From Streptomyces rishiriensis (GTDB lineage: Bacteria > Actinomycetota > Actinomycetes > Streptomycetales > Streptomycetaceae), in the NCBI RefSeq assembly GCF_003112535.1, contig NZ_BEWA01000006.1, forward strand, positions 186,001-250,000: a stretch of 64,000 nt of DNA, given 5' to 3'. Made by a program: the position numbers and the translations under genes. Below the pieces are notes generated by a model. It made no database searches, was not told the origin of the DNA, and saw only the letters and a list, made by a program, of their open reading frames with translations. The stretch's first letter is position 1. The number at the start of each line of letters is the position of its first letter. Positions 44,630 through 54,460 of this stretch are shown here, piece by piece.

Positions 44630-45856
44630 GTGCCTCGTACCGTCAGGGACGTCGTCTTCGTAGACGGCGTCCGTACCCCGTTCGGCAAGGCGGGCCCGAA
44701 GGGCATCTACCACGAGACCCGGGCCGACGACCTCGTCGTGAAGGCGATCCGGGAGCTGCTGCGCCGCAACCCCGGCCTCGACCCGAAGAAGATCGACGAG
44801 GTCGCCATCGCCGCGACCACGCAGATCGGCGACCAGGGCCTGACCCTCGGCCGCACCGCCGGCATCCTGGCCGGTCTGCCGACCTCCGTGCCCGGCTACT
44901 CCATCGACCGCATGTGCGCGGGCGCCCTGACGGCCGTCACCGCGGTCGCCGGCTCCGTCGCCTTCGGCGCGTACGACGTCGCCATCGCCGGCGGCGTCGA
45001 GCACATGGGCCGCCACCCGATGGGCGAGGGCGTGGACCCGAACCCGCGGTTCGTCAGCGAGAAGCTGGTCGACGAGTCCGCCCTGTTCATGGGCATGACG
45101 GCGGAGAACCTGCACGACCGCTACCCGCAGATCACCAAGCAGCGCGCCGACGAATACGCGGTGCGCTCCCAGGAGAAGGCCGCCAAGGCGTACGCCAACG
45201 GCAAGATCCAGGCCGACCTGGTGCCGATCTCGGTGCGCCGCACCAACCCGGAGGCCGGTGAGACGGGCTGGGGCCTGGTCACCGCCGACGAGCCGATGCG
45301 CCCGGGAACGACGCTGGAAAACCTCTCCGGCCTCAAGACCCCGTTCCGCGTCCACGGGCGGGTCACCGCCGGCAACGCGGCCGGTCTGAACGACGGTGCA
45401 ACCGCTTCCCTGATCGCTTCCGAGGACTTCGCGCGCGAGAACGACCTGCCGGTCAAGATGCGCCTGGTGGCGTACTCCTTCGCGGGCGTCGAGCCGGAGG
45501 TCATGGGCTACGGCCCGATCCCGGCCACGGAGAAGGCCCTCGCCCAGGCGGGTCTGTCCATCTCCGACATCGGTCTGTTCGAGATCAACGAGGCCTTCGC
45601 CGTCCAGGTCCTGGCCTTCCTCGACCACTACGGCATCGCCGACGACGACGAGCGCGTCAACCAGTACGGCGGCGCGATCGCCTTCGGCCACCCGCTCGCC
45701 TCCTCCGGCGTCCGTCTGATGACGCAGCTGGCGCGCCAGTTCGAGGAGCAGCCGAACGTGCGCTACGGCCTGACCACCATGTGCGTCGGCTTCGGCATGG
45801 GCGCGACGGTCGTCTGGGAGAACCCCCACTTCGAGTCCGCCGGAGGCGACAAGTGA
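44630..45856 (+). CDS. fadA: acetyl-CoA C-acyltransferase (3-ketoacyl-CoA thiolase)
   Basis: 408 residues from the GTG after TGGAGGAG. Cleaves 3-ketoacyl-CoA to acetyl-CoA and a shortened acyl-CoA, the last step of beta-oxidation. The acyl-carrying Cys is C96 (SIDRMCAGALTAV), with H354 in GGAIAFGHPLASSG and C385 in TTMCVGFGMG; NEAFAVQVL is also present. The stop overlaps the fadB start (GTGA), so both subunits are made together. Confidence 0.96.
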   Translation: MPRTVRDVVFVDGVRTPFGKAGPKGIYHETRADDLVVKAIRELLRRNPGLDPKKIDEVAIAATTQIGDQGLTLGRTAGILAGLPTSVPGYSIDRMCAGALTAVTAVAGSVAFGAYDVAIAGGVEHMGRHPMGEGVDPNPRFVSEKLVDESALFMGMTAENLHDRYPQITKQRADEYAVRSQEKAAKAYANGKIQADLVPISVRRTNPEAGETGWGLVTADEPMRPGTTLENLSGLKTPFRVHGRVTAGNAAGLNDGATASLIASEDFARENDLPVKMRLVAYSFAGVEPEVMGYGPIPATEKALAQAGLSISDIGLFEINEAFAVQVLAFLDHYGIADDDERVNQYGGAIAFGHPLASSGVRLMTQLARQFEEQPNVRYGLTTMCVGFGMGATVVWENPHFESAGGDK

Positions 45857-47985
45857 GCACCACCACCGCTGAGCTTCTGAAGGGCGCGGCCGAGCTGTTC
45901 CCGGACGAGGTCGTCACCCAGGCGCACGTACGCCACCTGGACCTGCCGTTCGGCGCGGGGCGCTTCGCCCTGATCACGCTGGACAACGGTCTCGACCACA
46001 CCAAGCCGACCACCTTCGGCCCGCAGTCCCTCGCCAACCTCGACCTCGCGATCGACCAGGTCGAGAAGGAGGCCGCGGCCGGCGAGATCGTCGGAGTCGG
46101 CGTCACCGGCAAGCCGTTCATCTTCGCCGTGGGCGCGGACCTCAAGGGCGTCGAGCTCCTGAAGGAGCACCAGGACGCCCTGGCCATCGGCAAGGGCGGT
46201 CACGAGGTCTTCAAGCGCCTCGCGGGCCTCGCGGTCCCCACCTTCGCCTACTACAACGGCGCGGCGATGGGCGGCGGCGTCGAGGTCGGTCTGCACTGCC
46301 GGTACCGCACGGTGTCCGCGGCGCTGCCCGCGTTCTCGCTGCCCGAGGTCTTCCTCGGCCTGGTCCCCGGCTGGGGCGGCTGCACCCTGCTGCCGAACCT
46401 GATCGGCGCGGACAAGGCCGTCTCCGTCATCATCGAGAACTCGCTCAACCAGAACAAGCAGCTCAAGGGCGTGCAGGTCTACGAGCTGGGCATCGCCGAC
46501 GCCCTGTTCGAGGGCGCGGACTTCCTGGAGCAGTCGCTGCTGTGGACGGCGTCCGTCCTCAAGGGCGAGATCGTCGTCGACCGTCCGGTGATCGACCGCG
46601 GCGAGGCCTGGGACCAGGCCGTCGCGCGCGGCCGGTTCATCGCGGACAGCAAGGTGCACGGCGCGGCCCCGGCCGCCTACCGCGCCCTCGACATCATCGC
46701 CGCCGCCAAGAACGGCGACCTCCAGCAGGGCTACGACGCCGAGGACGTGGCGCTCGCCGACCTGATCATGGGCGGTGAACTGCGCGCCGGCATCTACGCG
46801 TTCAACCTGGTGCAGAAGCGCGCCAAGCGCCCGGCCGGCGCCCCGGACAAGTCCCTGGCCCGTCCGGTCACCAAGGTCGGCGTGGTGGGCGCGGGCCTGA
46901 TGGCCTCGCAGCTCGCGCTGCTGTTCCTGCGCCGTCTTGAGGTGCCGGTCGTGCTGACCGACATCGACCAGGAGCGCGTCGACAAGGGCGTGGGCTACGT
47001 CCACGCCGAGATCGACAAGCTGCTCGGCAAGGGCCGGATCAACCAGGACAAGGCCAACCGCCTCAAGGCGCTGGTCTCCGGCGTCCTGGACAAGGCCGAG
47101 GGCTTCTCCGACGCGGACTTCGTCATCGAGGCCGTGTTCGAGGAGATCGGCGTCAAGCAGCAGGTGTTCGCGGAGGTCGAGGCGGTCGCCCCGGCGCACG
47201 CGATCTTCGCCACCAACACCTCCTCGCTGTCGGTCTCCGAGATGGCGTCGAAGCTGAAGCACCCCGAGCGGGTCGTGGGCTTCCACTTCTTCAACCCGGT
47301 CGCGATCCTGCCGCTGCTGGAGATCGTGCGCGGCGAGCAGACCGACGACGCCTCGCTGGCCACCGCCTTCGCCGTCGCCAAGAAGCTGAAGAAGACGGCG
47401 GTTCTGGTGAAGGACGCCCCGGCGTTCGTCGTGAACCGCATTCTGACCCGTTTCATGGGCGAGGTGCAGAACGTCATCGACGAGGGCACCCCGGTCGCGG
47501 TGGCGGAGAAGGCGGTGGAACCGCTCGGCCTGCCGATGTCGCCGCTGGTGCTGCTGGAGCTGGTCGGCCCGGCCATCGGTCTGCACGTCTCGGAAACGCT
47601 GAACCGCGCGTTCCCGGACCGATTCACGGTCTCCCCGAACCTCGCGGCCGTCGTCAAGGCGGGCAAGCGCGGTTTCTACGTCTACGACAGCGGCAAGCCC
47701 GAGCTCGACCCGGAGGTCTCCGCGCTGCTGCAGCAGGGCGACACCGTCCTGACCGAGGAGCAGGTGCGGGCGCGCGTCCTGGACGCGGTGGCGCAGGAGA
47801 TCGGGCTCATGCTCGACGAGGGCGTCGTCGCCGAGGCGCAGGACATCGACCTCTGCCTGATCACGGGCGCGGGCTGGCCCTTCCACCTGGGCGGCATCAC
47901 GCCGTACCTGGACCGCGAGGGCGTCTCCGAGCGCGTCAACGGCAAGCAGTTCCTGGCGCCGGGCGTGGCGTCGGTGCCGGCGTAA
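45853..47985 (+). CDS. fadB: bifunctional enoyl-CoA hydratase / 3-hydroxyacyl-CoA dehydrogenase
   Basis: 710 residues. The N-terminal half (residues about 15-300) is an enoyl-CoA hydratase fold with FIFAVGADLKGVELL, YYNGAAMGGGVEVGLHCRYRTVS and LPEVFLGLVPGWGGCTLLPNLIG, including the two catalytic Glu regions. From about residue 335 comes the NAD-binding dehydrogenase (TKVGVVGAGLMASQLALLFLRR), FIEAVFEEIGVKQQVFAEVE, the RVVGFHFFNPV catalytic-His segment and two C-terminal 3HCDH helices. It pairs with FadA as the two-subunit trifunctional beta-oxidation complex. A hairpin terminator follows. Confidence 0.96.
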   Translation: MSTTTAELLKGAAELFPDEVVTQAHVRHLDLPFGAGRFALITLDNGLDHTKPTTFGPQSLANLDLAIDQVEKEAAAGEIVGVGVTGKPFIFAVGADLKGVELLKEHQDALAIGKGGHEVFKRLAGLAVPTFAYYNGAAMGGGVEVGLHCRYRTVSAALPAFSLPEVFLGLVPGWGGCTLLPNLIGADKAVSVIIENSLNQNKQLKGVQVYELGIADALFEGADFLEQSLLWTASVLKGEIVVDRPVIDRGEAWDQAVARGRFIADSKVHGAAPAAYRALDIIAAAKNGDLQQGYDAEDVALADLIMGGELRAGIYAFNLVQKRAKRPAGAPDKSLARPVTKVGVVGAGLMASQLALLFLRRLEVPVVLTDIDQERVDKGVGYVHAEIDKLLGKGRINQDKANRLKALVSGVLDKAEGFSDADFVIEAVFEEIGVKQQVFAEVEAVAPAHAIFATNTSSLSVSEMASKLKHPERVVGFHFFNPVAILPLLEIVRGEQTDDASLATAFAVAKKLKKTAVLVKDAPAFVVNRILTRFMGEVQNVIDEGTPVAVAEKAVEPLGLPMSPLVLLELVGPAIGLHVSETLNRAFPDRFTVSPNLAAVVKAGKRGFYVYDSGKPELDPEVSALLQQGDTVLTEEQVRARVLDAVAQEIGLMLDEGVVAEAQDIDLCLITGAGWPFHLGGITPYLDREGVSERVNGKQFLAPGVASVPA

Positions 47986-48015
47986 CGGTAGTAACCGTGT
48001 GCACGTCGTGCACCT

Positions 48016-48051
48016 GAAGAGGGCCTCCGCTCACGGGCGGGGGCCCTCTTC
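48016..48051 (+). terminator. terminator of the fadA-fadB operon
   Basis: GAAGAGGGCC at 48016 pairs exactly with GGCCCTCTTC at 48042-48051; additional partial pairing shortens the loop. It begins 30 bases after the fadB stop. Confidence 0.85.
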
Positions 48052-48528
48052 GCGTGGCGCGGCGGACCACAGTCGCCGCGCCCGCCCGCACGGTCCTCGC
48101 GGGCGGCCGCACGCACGCACGGCCGCACGCCCAACCACCCGCCGCGTCCGCCGTGCTGCCGCTCCGCCGTGACTGACCCGCTCGCCGTCGTCCCCGCCCC
48201 CGCCGCCTCCCCTGTACGGCGAGCAGCGGTCGCGGACGGTGGTCCCTCGCGAGCGCCCCGACGTCGTCGGCGGGCAGCGGGCCCCGACTCCCCGCTCCCG
48301 GCTCTCGGCTCCCGGCTCTCGGCTCGGTCCGACGCGCGCCGGCCGGCTCCCGCTCGTCGGGACACGCGGCAACGGCGACGAGCCGGCCGCCGTTCACGGA
48401 TCATCCTGGAGGGAGGCGGACCGTGCGACATCCGCGCGCGGGCACGCCGCGGGGTGGACCGTGTGACGCCCACGCGACGCCCACGCGCGGGGGACGTCGC
48501 GGGGGTCGGCCGTGCGACTCTGGGCCGT
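48052..48528. other. GC-rich intergenic region without a supported gene
   Basis: Several overlapping open frames are rich in Arg, Pro and Ala only. A 9-base CGGCTCCCG/CGGCTCTCG repeat lies at about 48288-48335. I see no ribosome site followed by a family-like protein. Confidence 0.5.
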
Positions 48529-48912
48529 ATGGACGACGACAACGACAACGACATGGCGCTGCTCGTGATCGTGGACGCCGCGAACGTCGTCGGATCGGTG
48601 CCCGACGGCTGGTGGCGGGACCGGCGGGGGGCCGCCGAGCGGCTGCGCGACCGGCTGGCCGCGGACGGGCTGCCGGAGAGCCTCGGACCGGTGGAGATCG
48701 TCCTCGTGGTCGAGGGCGCGGCGCGCGGGGTGGAGCCCGTGCCCGGCGTGCGGGTGGAGGCGGCGTCCGGCAGTGGCGACGACCGCATCGTGGAACTGGC
48801 CGCCGCGGCCGGAGCACGGCCCCGGCTGGTCGTGACGGCCGACCGCGAGCTGCGCCGCCGGGTCACGGAGCTCGGCGCGGACGTCACCGGGCCGCGCGCG
48901 GTGCGGGGCTGA
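48529..48912 (+). CDS. small PIN/NYN-like nuclease-fold protein
   Basis: 127 residues from an ATG (MDDDNDNDMALLVIVDAANVVGSVPDGWWRDRRGAAERL); a second ATG eight codons later is an alternative. VIVDAANVVGSVPDGW is the first acidic motif of the YacP/NYN PIN-like fold. An acidic GSGDDRIVELAAAAG segment and RLVVTADRELRRRVTELGADVTG complete the core. These are predicted metal-dependent RNases, though close homologues are often annotated NTP pyrophosphohydrolase without evidence. It is convergent with the amino-acid permease gene. Confidence 0.75.
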   Translation: MDDDNDNDMALLVIVDAANVVGSVPDGWWRDRRGAAERLRDRLAADGLPESLGPVEIVLVVEGAARGVEPVPGVRVEAASGSGDDRIVELAAAAGARPRLVVTADRELRRRVTELGADVTGPRAVRG

Positions 48913-48947
48913 GGGCGGGACGGCGTACAGGGCGTCCGGCACGGCAG

Positions 48948-48984
48948 ACGGCCGGCCCCGCACACCGTGCGCGGGGCCGGCCGT
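48948..48984. terminator. bidirectional terminator hairpin, 14-base arms
   Basis: ACGGCCGGCCCCGC pairs exactly with 48971-48984 around a nine-base loop, between the convergent PIN-like and permease genes. Confidence 0.85.
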
Positions 48985-49104
48985 GGAGCCGAGCGTGGAG
49001 CGGCCGTGAGGCCGGCCGTGGAGCCTCCTGCGGGTCGCGGGCGGACCGGCCGGGCTGCCCGTGATGCCCGTGAGAGCGGCCGTGGAGGCGGCTGTGGGGG
49101 CCCG

Positions 49105-50634
49105 TCAGACGGTGTCGTCCCGGGTGGACCCGGCGGAGCCGGCGAGCCCTGCGGGGGCCTCCTGAGGGCGTGCGAGGCGGCTGTGGGTGCGGCCGTAGAG
49201 GAAGTACACGGCGAACCCGATGACCATCCAGATGCCGAACCGCAGCCAGGTCTCGGCGGGCAGGTTGAGCATCAGCCACAGCGAGGCGCACACCGACACG
49301 ACCGGCAGGACCGGCACCCACGGGGTGCGGAAGGACCGGGGCAGGTCGGGGCGCGACCTGCGCAGGATGATCACGCCGATCGCGACGACGATGAACGCGA
49401 ACAGGGTGCCGATGTTCACCAGTTCGGCGAGCTCGCTCAGGCTGGTGAAGCCGGCCAGGATCGCGATGAGCACGCCGAGCAGGATGGTCGGCCGGTGCGG
49501 GGTCCTGAACCGCGGGTGGACGTGGGAGAAGAAGCGAGGCAGCAGTCCGTCGCGGCTCATGGCGAAGAAGACACGGGTCTGTCCCAGGAGCAGGATCATG
49601 CAGACCGTGGTCAGGCCGACGGCGGCGCCGAAGCTGATGAAGCCCGCGAACCAGGCGTGCCCGGTGGCCTTGAAGGCGTCGGCGAGCGGGGCGCTCACGG
49701 ACAGCTTGGTGTAGTGCTCCATGCCGGTGACGACGATCGACACGGCGACGTACAGGAACGTGCAGATGATGAGCGAGCCGATGATGCCGCGGGGCATGTC
49801 GCGCTGCGGGTTCCTGGTCTCCTCGGCGGCGGTGGCGACGACGTCGAAGCCGATGAAGGCGAAGAAGACGACGGAGGCGGCGGTGAAGATGCCCATGACG
49901 CCGAAGTTGGACGGCGCCCAGCCGAAGATCAGCTGGATCAGCGGGGCCTTGAGGCCGCCGCCCGCGTCGACGGGCTGCGCCTTGGGGATGAACGGGTCGT
50001 AGTTCTCGCCGTGGATCAGGAACGCGCCCGCGACGATCACGGTCAGGACGACGATCACCTTGATGGCGACCACGATGGAGGTGACGCGCGCGGAGAGCTT
50101 CGTGCCGATCACGAGGATGGCGGTCAGCACGAGGACGAGCGCGGCGGCGAGGATGTCGAAGCCGAAGCCGTGGGCGCCGTCCCGGCCGCTGAGCGCCGCC
50201 GGCAGATGCCAGCCCGCGTTGTCCAGCAGCGAGGCGATGTACCCGGACCAGCCGACGGCCACCACCGCCGTGCCGAGCGCGAACTCCAGGACCAGGTCCC
50301 AGCCGATGATCCAGGCGGGGAGTTCCCCGAGAGAGGCGTACGAGAAGGTGTACGCGGAGCCGGCCACCGGGACGGTGGAGGCGAACTCGGCGTAGCAGAG
50401 CGCGGCGAGTGCGCAGACGACCCCGGCCACGACGAAGGCCAGGGCGACGGCGGGGCCGGCGTTGTTCTTGGCGACCGTGCCGGTGAGGACGAAGATGCCG
50501 GTGCCGATGATGACGCCGACGCCGAAGACGGTCAGATCGAGCGCGGACAAGGACTTCTTGAGCGCGTGCTCTGGCTCCTCGGTATCGAGGATGGACTGCT
50601 CGACCTTCTTGGTCCGGAAGAGGGTGCTGCTCAC
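49105..50634 (-). CDS. APC-family amino-acid permease
   Basis: 509 residues from the GTG preceded by GGGAGGTA (VSSTLFRTKKVEQSIL); an ATG 11 codons upstream lacks that site. About 12 or more membrane helices. The first helix holds LDLTVFGVGVIIGTGIFVLTG, the amino-acid carboxylate-binding GTG motif, and FFAFIGFDVVATAAEETRNPQRDMPRGI is the conserved CAT-type loop in helix 6. It resembles cationic amino-acid transporters. The N-terminal EEPEHALKKSLSA cytoplasmic segment is typical. The substrate (Lys, Arg or another) is not certain. Confidence 0.92.
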   Translation of the reverse strand: MSSTLFRTKKVEQSILDTEEPEHALKKSLSALDLTVFGVGVIIGTGIFVLTGTVAKNNAGPAVALAFVVAGVVCALAALCYAEFASTVPVAGSAYTFSYASLGELPAWIIGWDLVLEFALGTAVVAVGWSGYIASLLDNAGWHLPAALSGRDGAHGFGFDILAAALVLVLTAILVIGTKLSARVTSIVVAIKVIVVLTVIVAGAFLIHGENYDPFIPKAQPVDAGGGLKAPLIQLIFGWAPSNFGVMGIFTAASVVFFAFIGFDVVATAAEETRNPQRDMPRGIIGSLIICTFLYVAVSIVVTGMEHYTKLSVSAPLADAFKATGHAWFAGFISFGAAVGLTTVCMILLLGQTRVFFAMSRDGLLPRFFSHVHPRFRTPHRPTILLGVLIAILAGFTSLSELAELVNIGTLFAFIVVAIGVIILRRSRPDLPRSFRTPWVPVLPVVSVCASLWLMLNLPAETWLRFGIWMVIGFAVYFLYGRTHSRLARPQEAPAGLAGSAGSTRDDTV

Positions 50635-50716
50635 GGGGTACCTCCCACGCTGTGTCGTCCTCGACATGATCGAGAGGGGGCGTAGACCGTATGCCCCGGA
50701 GCAGGCCGGTTAACGC

Positions 50717-50766
50717 GAACGGACCGGTTCCACCACTCTTCACAGTGGTGGAACCGGTCCGTTCGG
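50717..50766 (-). terminator. dxs terminator hairpin, 22-base perfect arms
   Basis: Arms at 50717-50738 and 50745-50766 are exact reverse complements around a six-base loop. It starts 26 bases after the dxs stop on the dxs strand and upstream of the permease gene; no T-run. Confidence 0.9.
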
Positions 50767-50791
50767 GCGTCGGCGCGCCTCTGCGACGGCG

Positions 50792-52717
50792 TCAGTCGCG
50801 GGCGGGCTCCACGGAGTCGACGTCGGAGGCCGCGCTGCCGTACCGGCCGTCGAGCTTGGAGACGAGGCCGGTGACCTGGCGGGCGATGTCGGGGGCGGTG
50901 AGCCCGATCTCGGCCATGACCTCCGCGCGGGAGGCGTGGTCGAGGAAGCGCGGCGGAATGCCGAAGTCGCGCAGCGGGACGTCGACGCCGGCGTCGCGCA
51001 ATGCCTGGGCGATCGTCGAGCCGACGCCTCCCACGCGCGAGTTGTCCTCGACGGTGACGACCACCCGGTGCCGCTCCGCGAGGGGGGCCATGGCCTCGTC
51101 GACGGGCTTGACCCAGCGCGGGTCGACGACGGTGGTGGTGATGCCCTGGCGGTCGAGGAGGGTCGCGATCTCCAGGCACATCGGGGCGAGTGCGCCCACG
51201 GAGACCAGGAGCACGTCGGGGGTGTCGGTGCCGCTGTCGCGCAGCACGTCCATGGCGCCGACGCGTCCCACGGCGGGCACGGCGGGGCCCACGGCGCCCT
51301 TGGAGAAGCGGACGACGGTCGGGGCGTCGTCGACCTCGACGGCCTCGCGCAGCTGGGCGCGGACCTGGTCGGCGTCGCGCGGGGCGGCCAGCCTCAGGCC
51401 GGGGACGACCTGCAGGATCGACATGTCCCACATGCCGTTGTGGGAGGCGCCGTCGGTGCCGGTGACGCCGGCCCGGTCCAGGACGAAGGTCACACCGCAC
51501 TTGTGCAGGGCGACGTCCATCAGGACCTGGTCGAAGGCGCGGTTGAGGAAGGTGGCGTACACCGCGAACACCGGGTGCACCCCGCCCGCCGCCAGGCCCG
51601 CGGCGGAGACGGCGGCGTGCTGCTCGGCGATGCCGACGTCGTAGACCCGGTCCGGGAAGGCCTTGGCGAACTTGTCGAGGCCGACCGGCTGCAGCATGGC
51701 GGCGGTGATCGCGACGATGTCCTCGCGCTCCTTGCCGAGCGCGACCATCTCCTCGCCGAAGACGGACGTCCAGTCGGCGCCGGAGGTGGCGATCGGCAGA
51801 CCGGTGTCGGGGTGGATCTTGCCGACGGCGTGGAAGCGGTCGGCCTCGTCCTGGAGGGCGGGCTGGTAGCCGCGGCCCTTCTCGGTGAGGCAGTGCACGA
51901 TGACCGGGCCGCCGAAGCGCTTGGCGCGGGCCAGGGCGGACTCCAGGGCCTCGATGTCGTGGCCGTCGATCGGACCGACGTACTTCAGGCCGAGGTCCTC
52001 GAACATGCCCTGGGGGGCGATGAAGTCCTTCAGGCCCTTCTTGGCGCCGTGCAGGGTCTCGTAGAGGGGTTTGCCGACGACCGGGGTGCGCTCCAGGAGG
52101 TCCTTGCCGCGGGCGAGGAAGCGCTCGTAGCCGTCCGTGGTGCGCAGGGTGGCCAGGTGGTTGGCGAGGCCGCCGATGGTGGGCGCGTACGAGCGCTCGT
52201 TGTCGTTGACGACGATGACCAGCGGGCGGTCGCCGTCGGCGATGTTGTTCAGCGCCTCCCAGGCCATGCCGCCGGTGAGCGCCCCGTCGCCGATGACGGC
52301 GACCACGTGGTCGTCGCGGTCGAGGATCTGGTTGGCCTTCGCGAGGCCGTCGGCCCAGCCGAGCACCGTGGAGGCGTGGCTGTTCTCGATGACGTCGTGC
52401 TCGGACTCCGCCTGCGACGGGTAGCCGGAGAGGCCGCCCTTCATCTTCAGCCGGGAGAAGTCCTGGCGGCCCGTGAGCAGTTTGTGCACATAGGACTGGT
52501 GGCCGGTGTCCCACAGCACCTTGTCCTTGGGCGACTCGAAGACCCGGTGCAGGGCGATGGTGAGCTCGACCACGCCGAGGTTGGGGCCGAGGTGGCCGCC
52601 GGTCTTGGAGACGGCGTCGACGAGGAAGGTCCGGATCTCCCCTGCCAGCTGGTCCAGCTCCTCCAGGCTGAGCCGGTCCAGATCGCGCGGTCCCCTGATG
52701 CGGGTCAGCAGCGGCAC
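50792..52717 (-). CDS. dxs: 1-deoxy-D-xylulose-5-phosphate synthase
   Basis: 641 residues from the GTG after AAGGAGG ([16 protein letters not shown]); the open frame further upstream is repeat DNA. Condenses pyruvate with glyceraldehyde-3-phosphate using thiamine diphosphate, first step of the MEP isoprenoid pathway. Features: [35 protein letters not shown], thiamine-binding [17 protein letters not shown] and [24 protein letters not shown], and the transketolase half with [22 protein letters not shown] and [18 protein letters not shown]. Length is as in the family. Confidence 0.97.
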   Translation of the reverse strand: MPLLTRIRGPRDLDRLSLEELDQLAGEIRTFLVDAVSKTGGHLGPNLGVVELTIALHRVFESPKDKVLWDTGHQSYVHKLLTGRQDFSRLKMKGGLSGYPSQAESEHDVIENSHASTVLGWADGLAKANQILDRDDHVVAVIGDGALTGGMAWEALNNIADGDRPLVIVVNDNERSYAPTIGGLANHLATLRTTDGYERFLARGKDLLERTPVVGKPLYETLHGAKKGLKDFIAPQGMFEDLGLKYVGPIDGHDIEALESALARAKRFGGPVIVHCLTEKGRGYQPALQDEADRFHAVGKIHPDTGLPIATSGADWTSVFGEEMVALGKEREDIVAITAAMLQPVGLDKFAKAFPDRVYDVGIAEQHAAVSAAGLAAGGVHPVFAVYATFLNRAFDQVLMDVALHKCGVTFVLDRAGVTGTDGASHNGMWDMSILQVVPGLRLAAPRDADQVRAQLREAVEVDDAPTVVRFSKGAVGPAVPAVGRVGAMDVLRDSGTDTPDVLLVSVGALAPMCLEIATLLDRQGITTTVVDPRWVKPVDEAMAPLAERHRVVVTVEDNSRVGGVGSTIAQALRDAGVDVPLRDFGIPPRFLDHASRAEVMAEIGLTAPDIARQVTGLVSKLDGRYGSAASDVDSVEPARD

Positions 52718-52857
52718 CCGTGCCTCCTTGCAGTAAAAGCTGATCGAGCTGTTGCCGGGCTTGTCGAGTCTAATGTTCCGCCCGGGCGGCCGGTGTCCGG
52801 GCCGTGCGTCATACGTCACGCGAACGGCCGTACCCAGGATCGGCCCTTCCCATGACA

Positions 52858-53031
52858 CGACCGTGCCAGGCATCCGCGACCGTGCCCCCATCCCGCACGA
52901 CCGTGCCCGGCGTCCGTCCGTACGACCGCGCCCGGCGTCCGTCCGTTGCCCGGCGTCCGTCCGTACGACCGCGCCCGGTGTCCGTCCGCACGACACGACT
53001 GTGCCCGGCATCCGCCGGGATGCCGGGCACA
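52858..53031. repeat. degenerate repeats resembling one arm of the xylH terminator
   Basis: About six imperfect copies of CGACCGTGCCCGGCATCCG and CGACCGCGCCCGGCGTCCG lead up to the hairpin at 53000-53031, whose left arm (TGTGCCCGGCATCC) is the intact member of the series. The gap between dxs and xylH contains no gene. Confidence 0.75.
53000..53031 (-). terminator. xylH terminator hairpin, 14-base arms
   Basis: TGTGCCCGGCATCC and its exact complement flank a GCCG tetraloop 38 bases downstream of the xylH stop; an outer CACGAC/GTCGTG pair extends it. Confidence 0.85.
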
Positions 53032-53068
53032 GGGGTCGTGCGGGAAGGCCCTACTCCGCGGACACGGT

Positions 53069-54460
53069 CTAGCCGCGGCCGGCGGCCTTCTGGCTCTTGC
53101 GGGACACCGAGTCGATGACGACGGCGCCGAGCAGAACACCACCGGTGATCATGTACTGGATCGAGGTGTTCATGTTCAGCAGGTCGAGACCGGTCTGGAT
53201 GGACTGGATGACCAGCATGCCCAGGAGCGCCGACCAGACGGTGCCGCGGCCGCCGAAGAGGCTGGTGCCGCCGATGACGGCCGCCGCGATGGCGAGCATC
53301 AGGGTGTTGCCGCCGCCGGCGCTCAGCGACGCGCCCGCGGTCTGACCGGCGAAGAACATGCCGCCGACCGCGGCGAACCCGCCGGAGATGGCGAACACGG
53401 TGATCCGGACCAGCGGGACGTTGATGCCGGCGCGGCGGGCGGCCTCGATGCCGCCGCCGACCGCGAACACCTTGCGGCCGTACGTGGTGCGACGCAGCAC
53501 GAAGTCCACGATCACCAGCGCCGCCAGGAAGATCACCAGTGCGTTGGAGACACCGGAGGCGTTGTTCAGCACGGCGGCCGAGACGAACGCGGCGAGCGCG
53601 AGCAGACCCACGCGCAGCAGGATCTCGCTGGTCGCGCGGAACGGCACGCCGGCGGCCCGACGACGGCGCTGCTCACCGAAGTTGCCGATCGCGGAGAGCG
53701 CGACGGCGAGGCCGGCCAGGATGTAGGCGCCGATGATGGCCTGGTCCATGAAGAACGAGTTCTGGCCGAGCAGGTGGATCGGGCCGGAGTCCGACGGCAG
53801 GTTGATCGTGCCGCTGGAGCCCAGCAGCCACAGCATCAGACCGTTCCAGCCGAGGAAGCCGGCCAGGGTCACCACGAACGCCGGTACGCCGATCCTGGCG
53901 AAGAACCATCCCTGCAGGGCGCCGACGGCGATGCCGGTGAGGACCGCCAGGACCAGCGACACCCATGGGTTCACGCCGTGGTCCGTCACGAAGACGGCGA
54001 ACAGCGCGGACGCCAGACCGCTCACGGAACCGACCGACAGGTCGATCTCGCCGAGCAGCAGCACGAACACCAGGCCGATGGCGAGCATGCCGGTGGCCGA
54101 CAGGAAGTAGCTGATGTTGGAGAGGTTGGCGGCGCTCAGGAAGCGGTCGTTCTGCAGCTGGAAGATCGTCCAGATGACGATCAGGCCGAGGACGACCGGG
54201 ATCTGGCCGAGCTCACCGCCCTTGACCTTGCGCTTGAACTCGGTGAGGTAGCCCTTGAGGCCCTCCTCGCGGATCAGCAGCCGGGGGTCGACGACGGTGA
54301 CGGGCGCGGCCGTCGGGTCGTCGGCGGGGGCGACGGTCTCCTGACCGTCGACCACGCCCTCGGCCTTGCCGGCCTCGATCGTCGTCGCGGCCTTCTCGGT
54401 CCTCGTGCCCTTCACGGGCTCCGAGGAGTCGCTCTTGACGGGCTTCGACGTGTCGCTCAC
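53069..54460 (-). CDS. xylH: CUT2 sugar ABC transporter permease, XylH
   Basis: 463 residues from a GTG overlapping the ATPase stop (GTGA). An unusually long polar N-terminus of about 95 residues precedes eight to ten helices of the RbsC/XylH permease family. The GMLAIGLVFVLLLGEIDLSVGSVSGLASALFAVFV and GGGNTLMLAIAAAVIGGTSLFGGRGTVWSALLGMLVIQSIQTGLDLL stretches are the CUT2 signature. It moves a pentose, probably xylose, with XylG and XylF. The name relies on family and on the recalled S. coelicolor xylFGH order next to rok7B7. Confidence 0.88.
   Translation of the reverse strand: MSDTSKPVKSDSSEPVKGTRTEKAATTIEAGKAEGVVDGQETVAPADDPTAAPVTVVDPRLLIREEGLKGYLTEFKRKVKGGELGQIPVVLGLIVIWTIFQLQNDRFLSAANLSNISYFLSATGMLAIGLVFVLLLGEIDLSVGSVSGLASALFAVFVTDHGVNPWVSLVLAVLTGIAVGALQGWFFARIGVPAFVVTLAGFLGWNGLMLWLLGSSGTINLPSDSGPIHLLGQNSFFMDQAIIGAYILAGLAVALSAIGNFGEQRRRRAAGVPFRATSEILLRVGLLALAAFVSAAVLNNASGVSNALVIFLAALVIVDFVLRRTTYGRKVFAVGGGIEAARRAGINVPLVRITVFAISGGFAAVGGMFFAGQTAGASLSAGGGNTLMLAIAAAVIGGTSLFGGRGTVWSALLGMLVIQSIQTGLDLLNMNTSIQYMITGGVLLGAVVIDSVSRKSQKAAGRG

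Noticed and set aside
45763..47886. Minus-strand frame of about 700 codons opposite fadB
   Set aside because: Antisense shadow of a highly biased coding sequence; composition is Arg/Asp/Val-rich with no family features.
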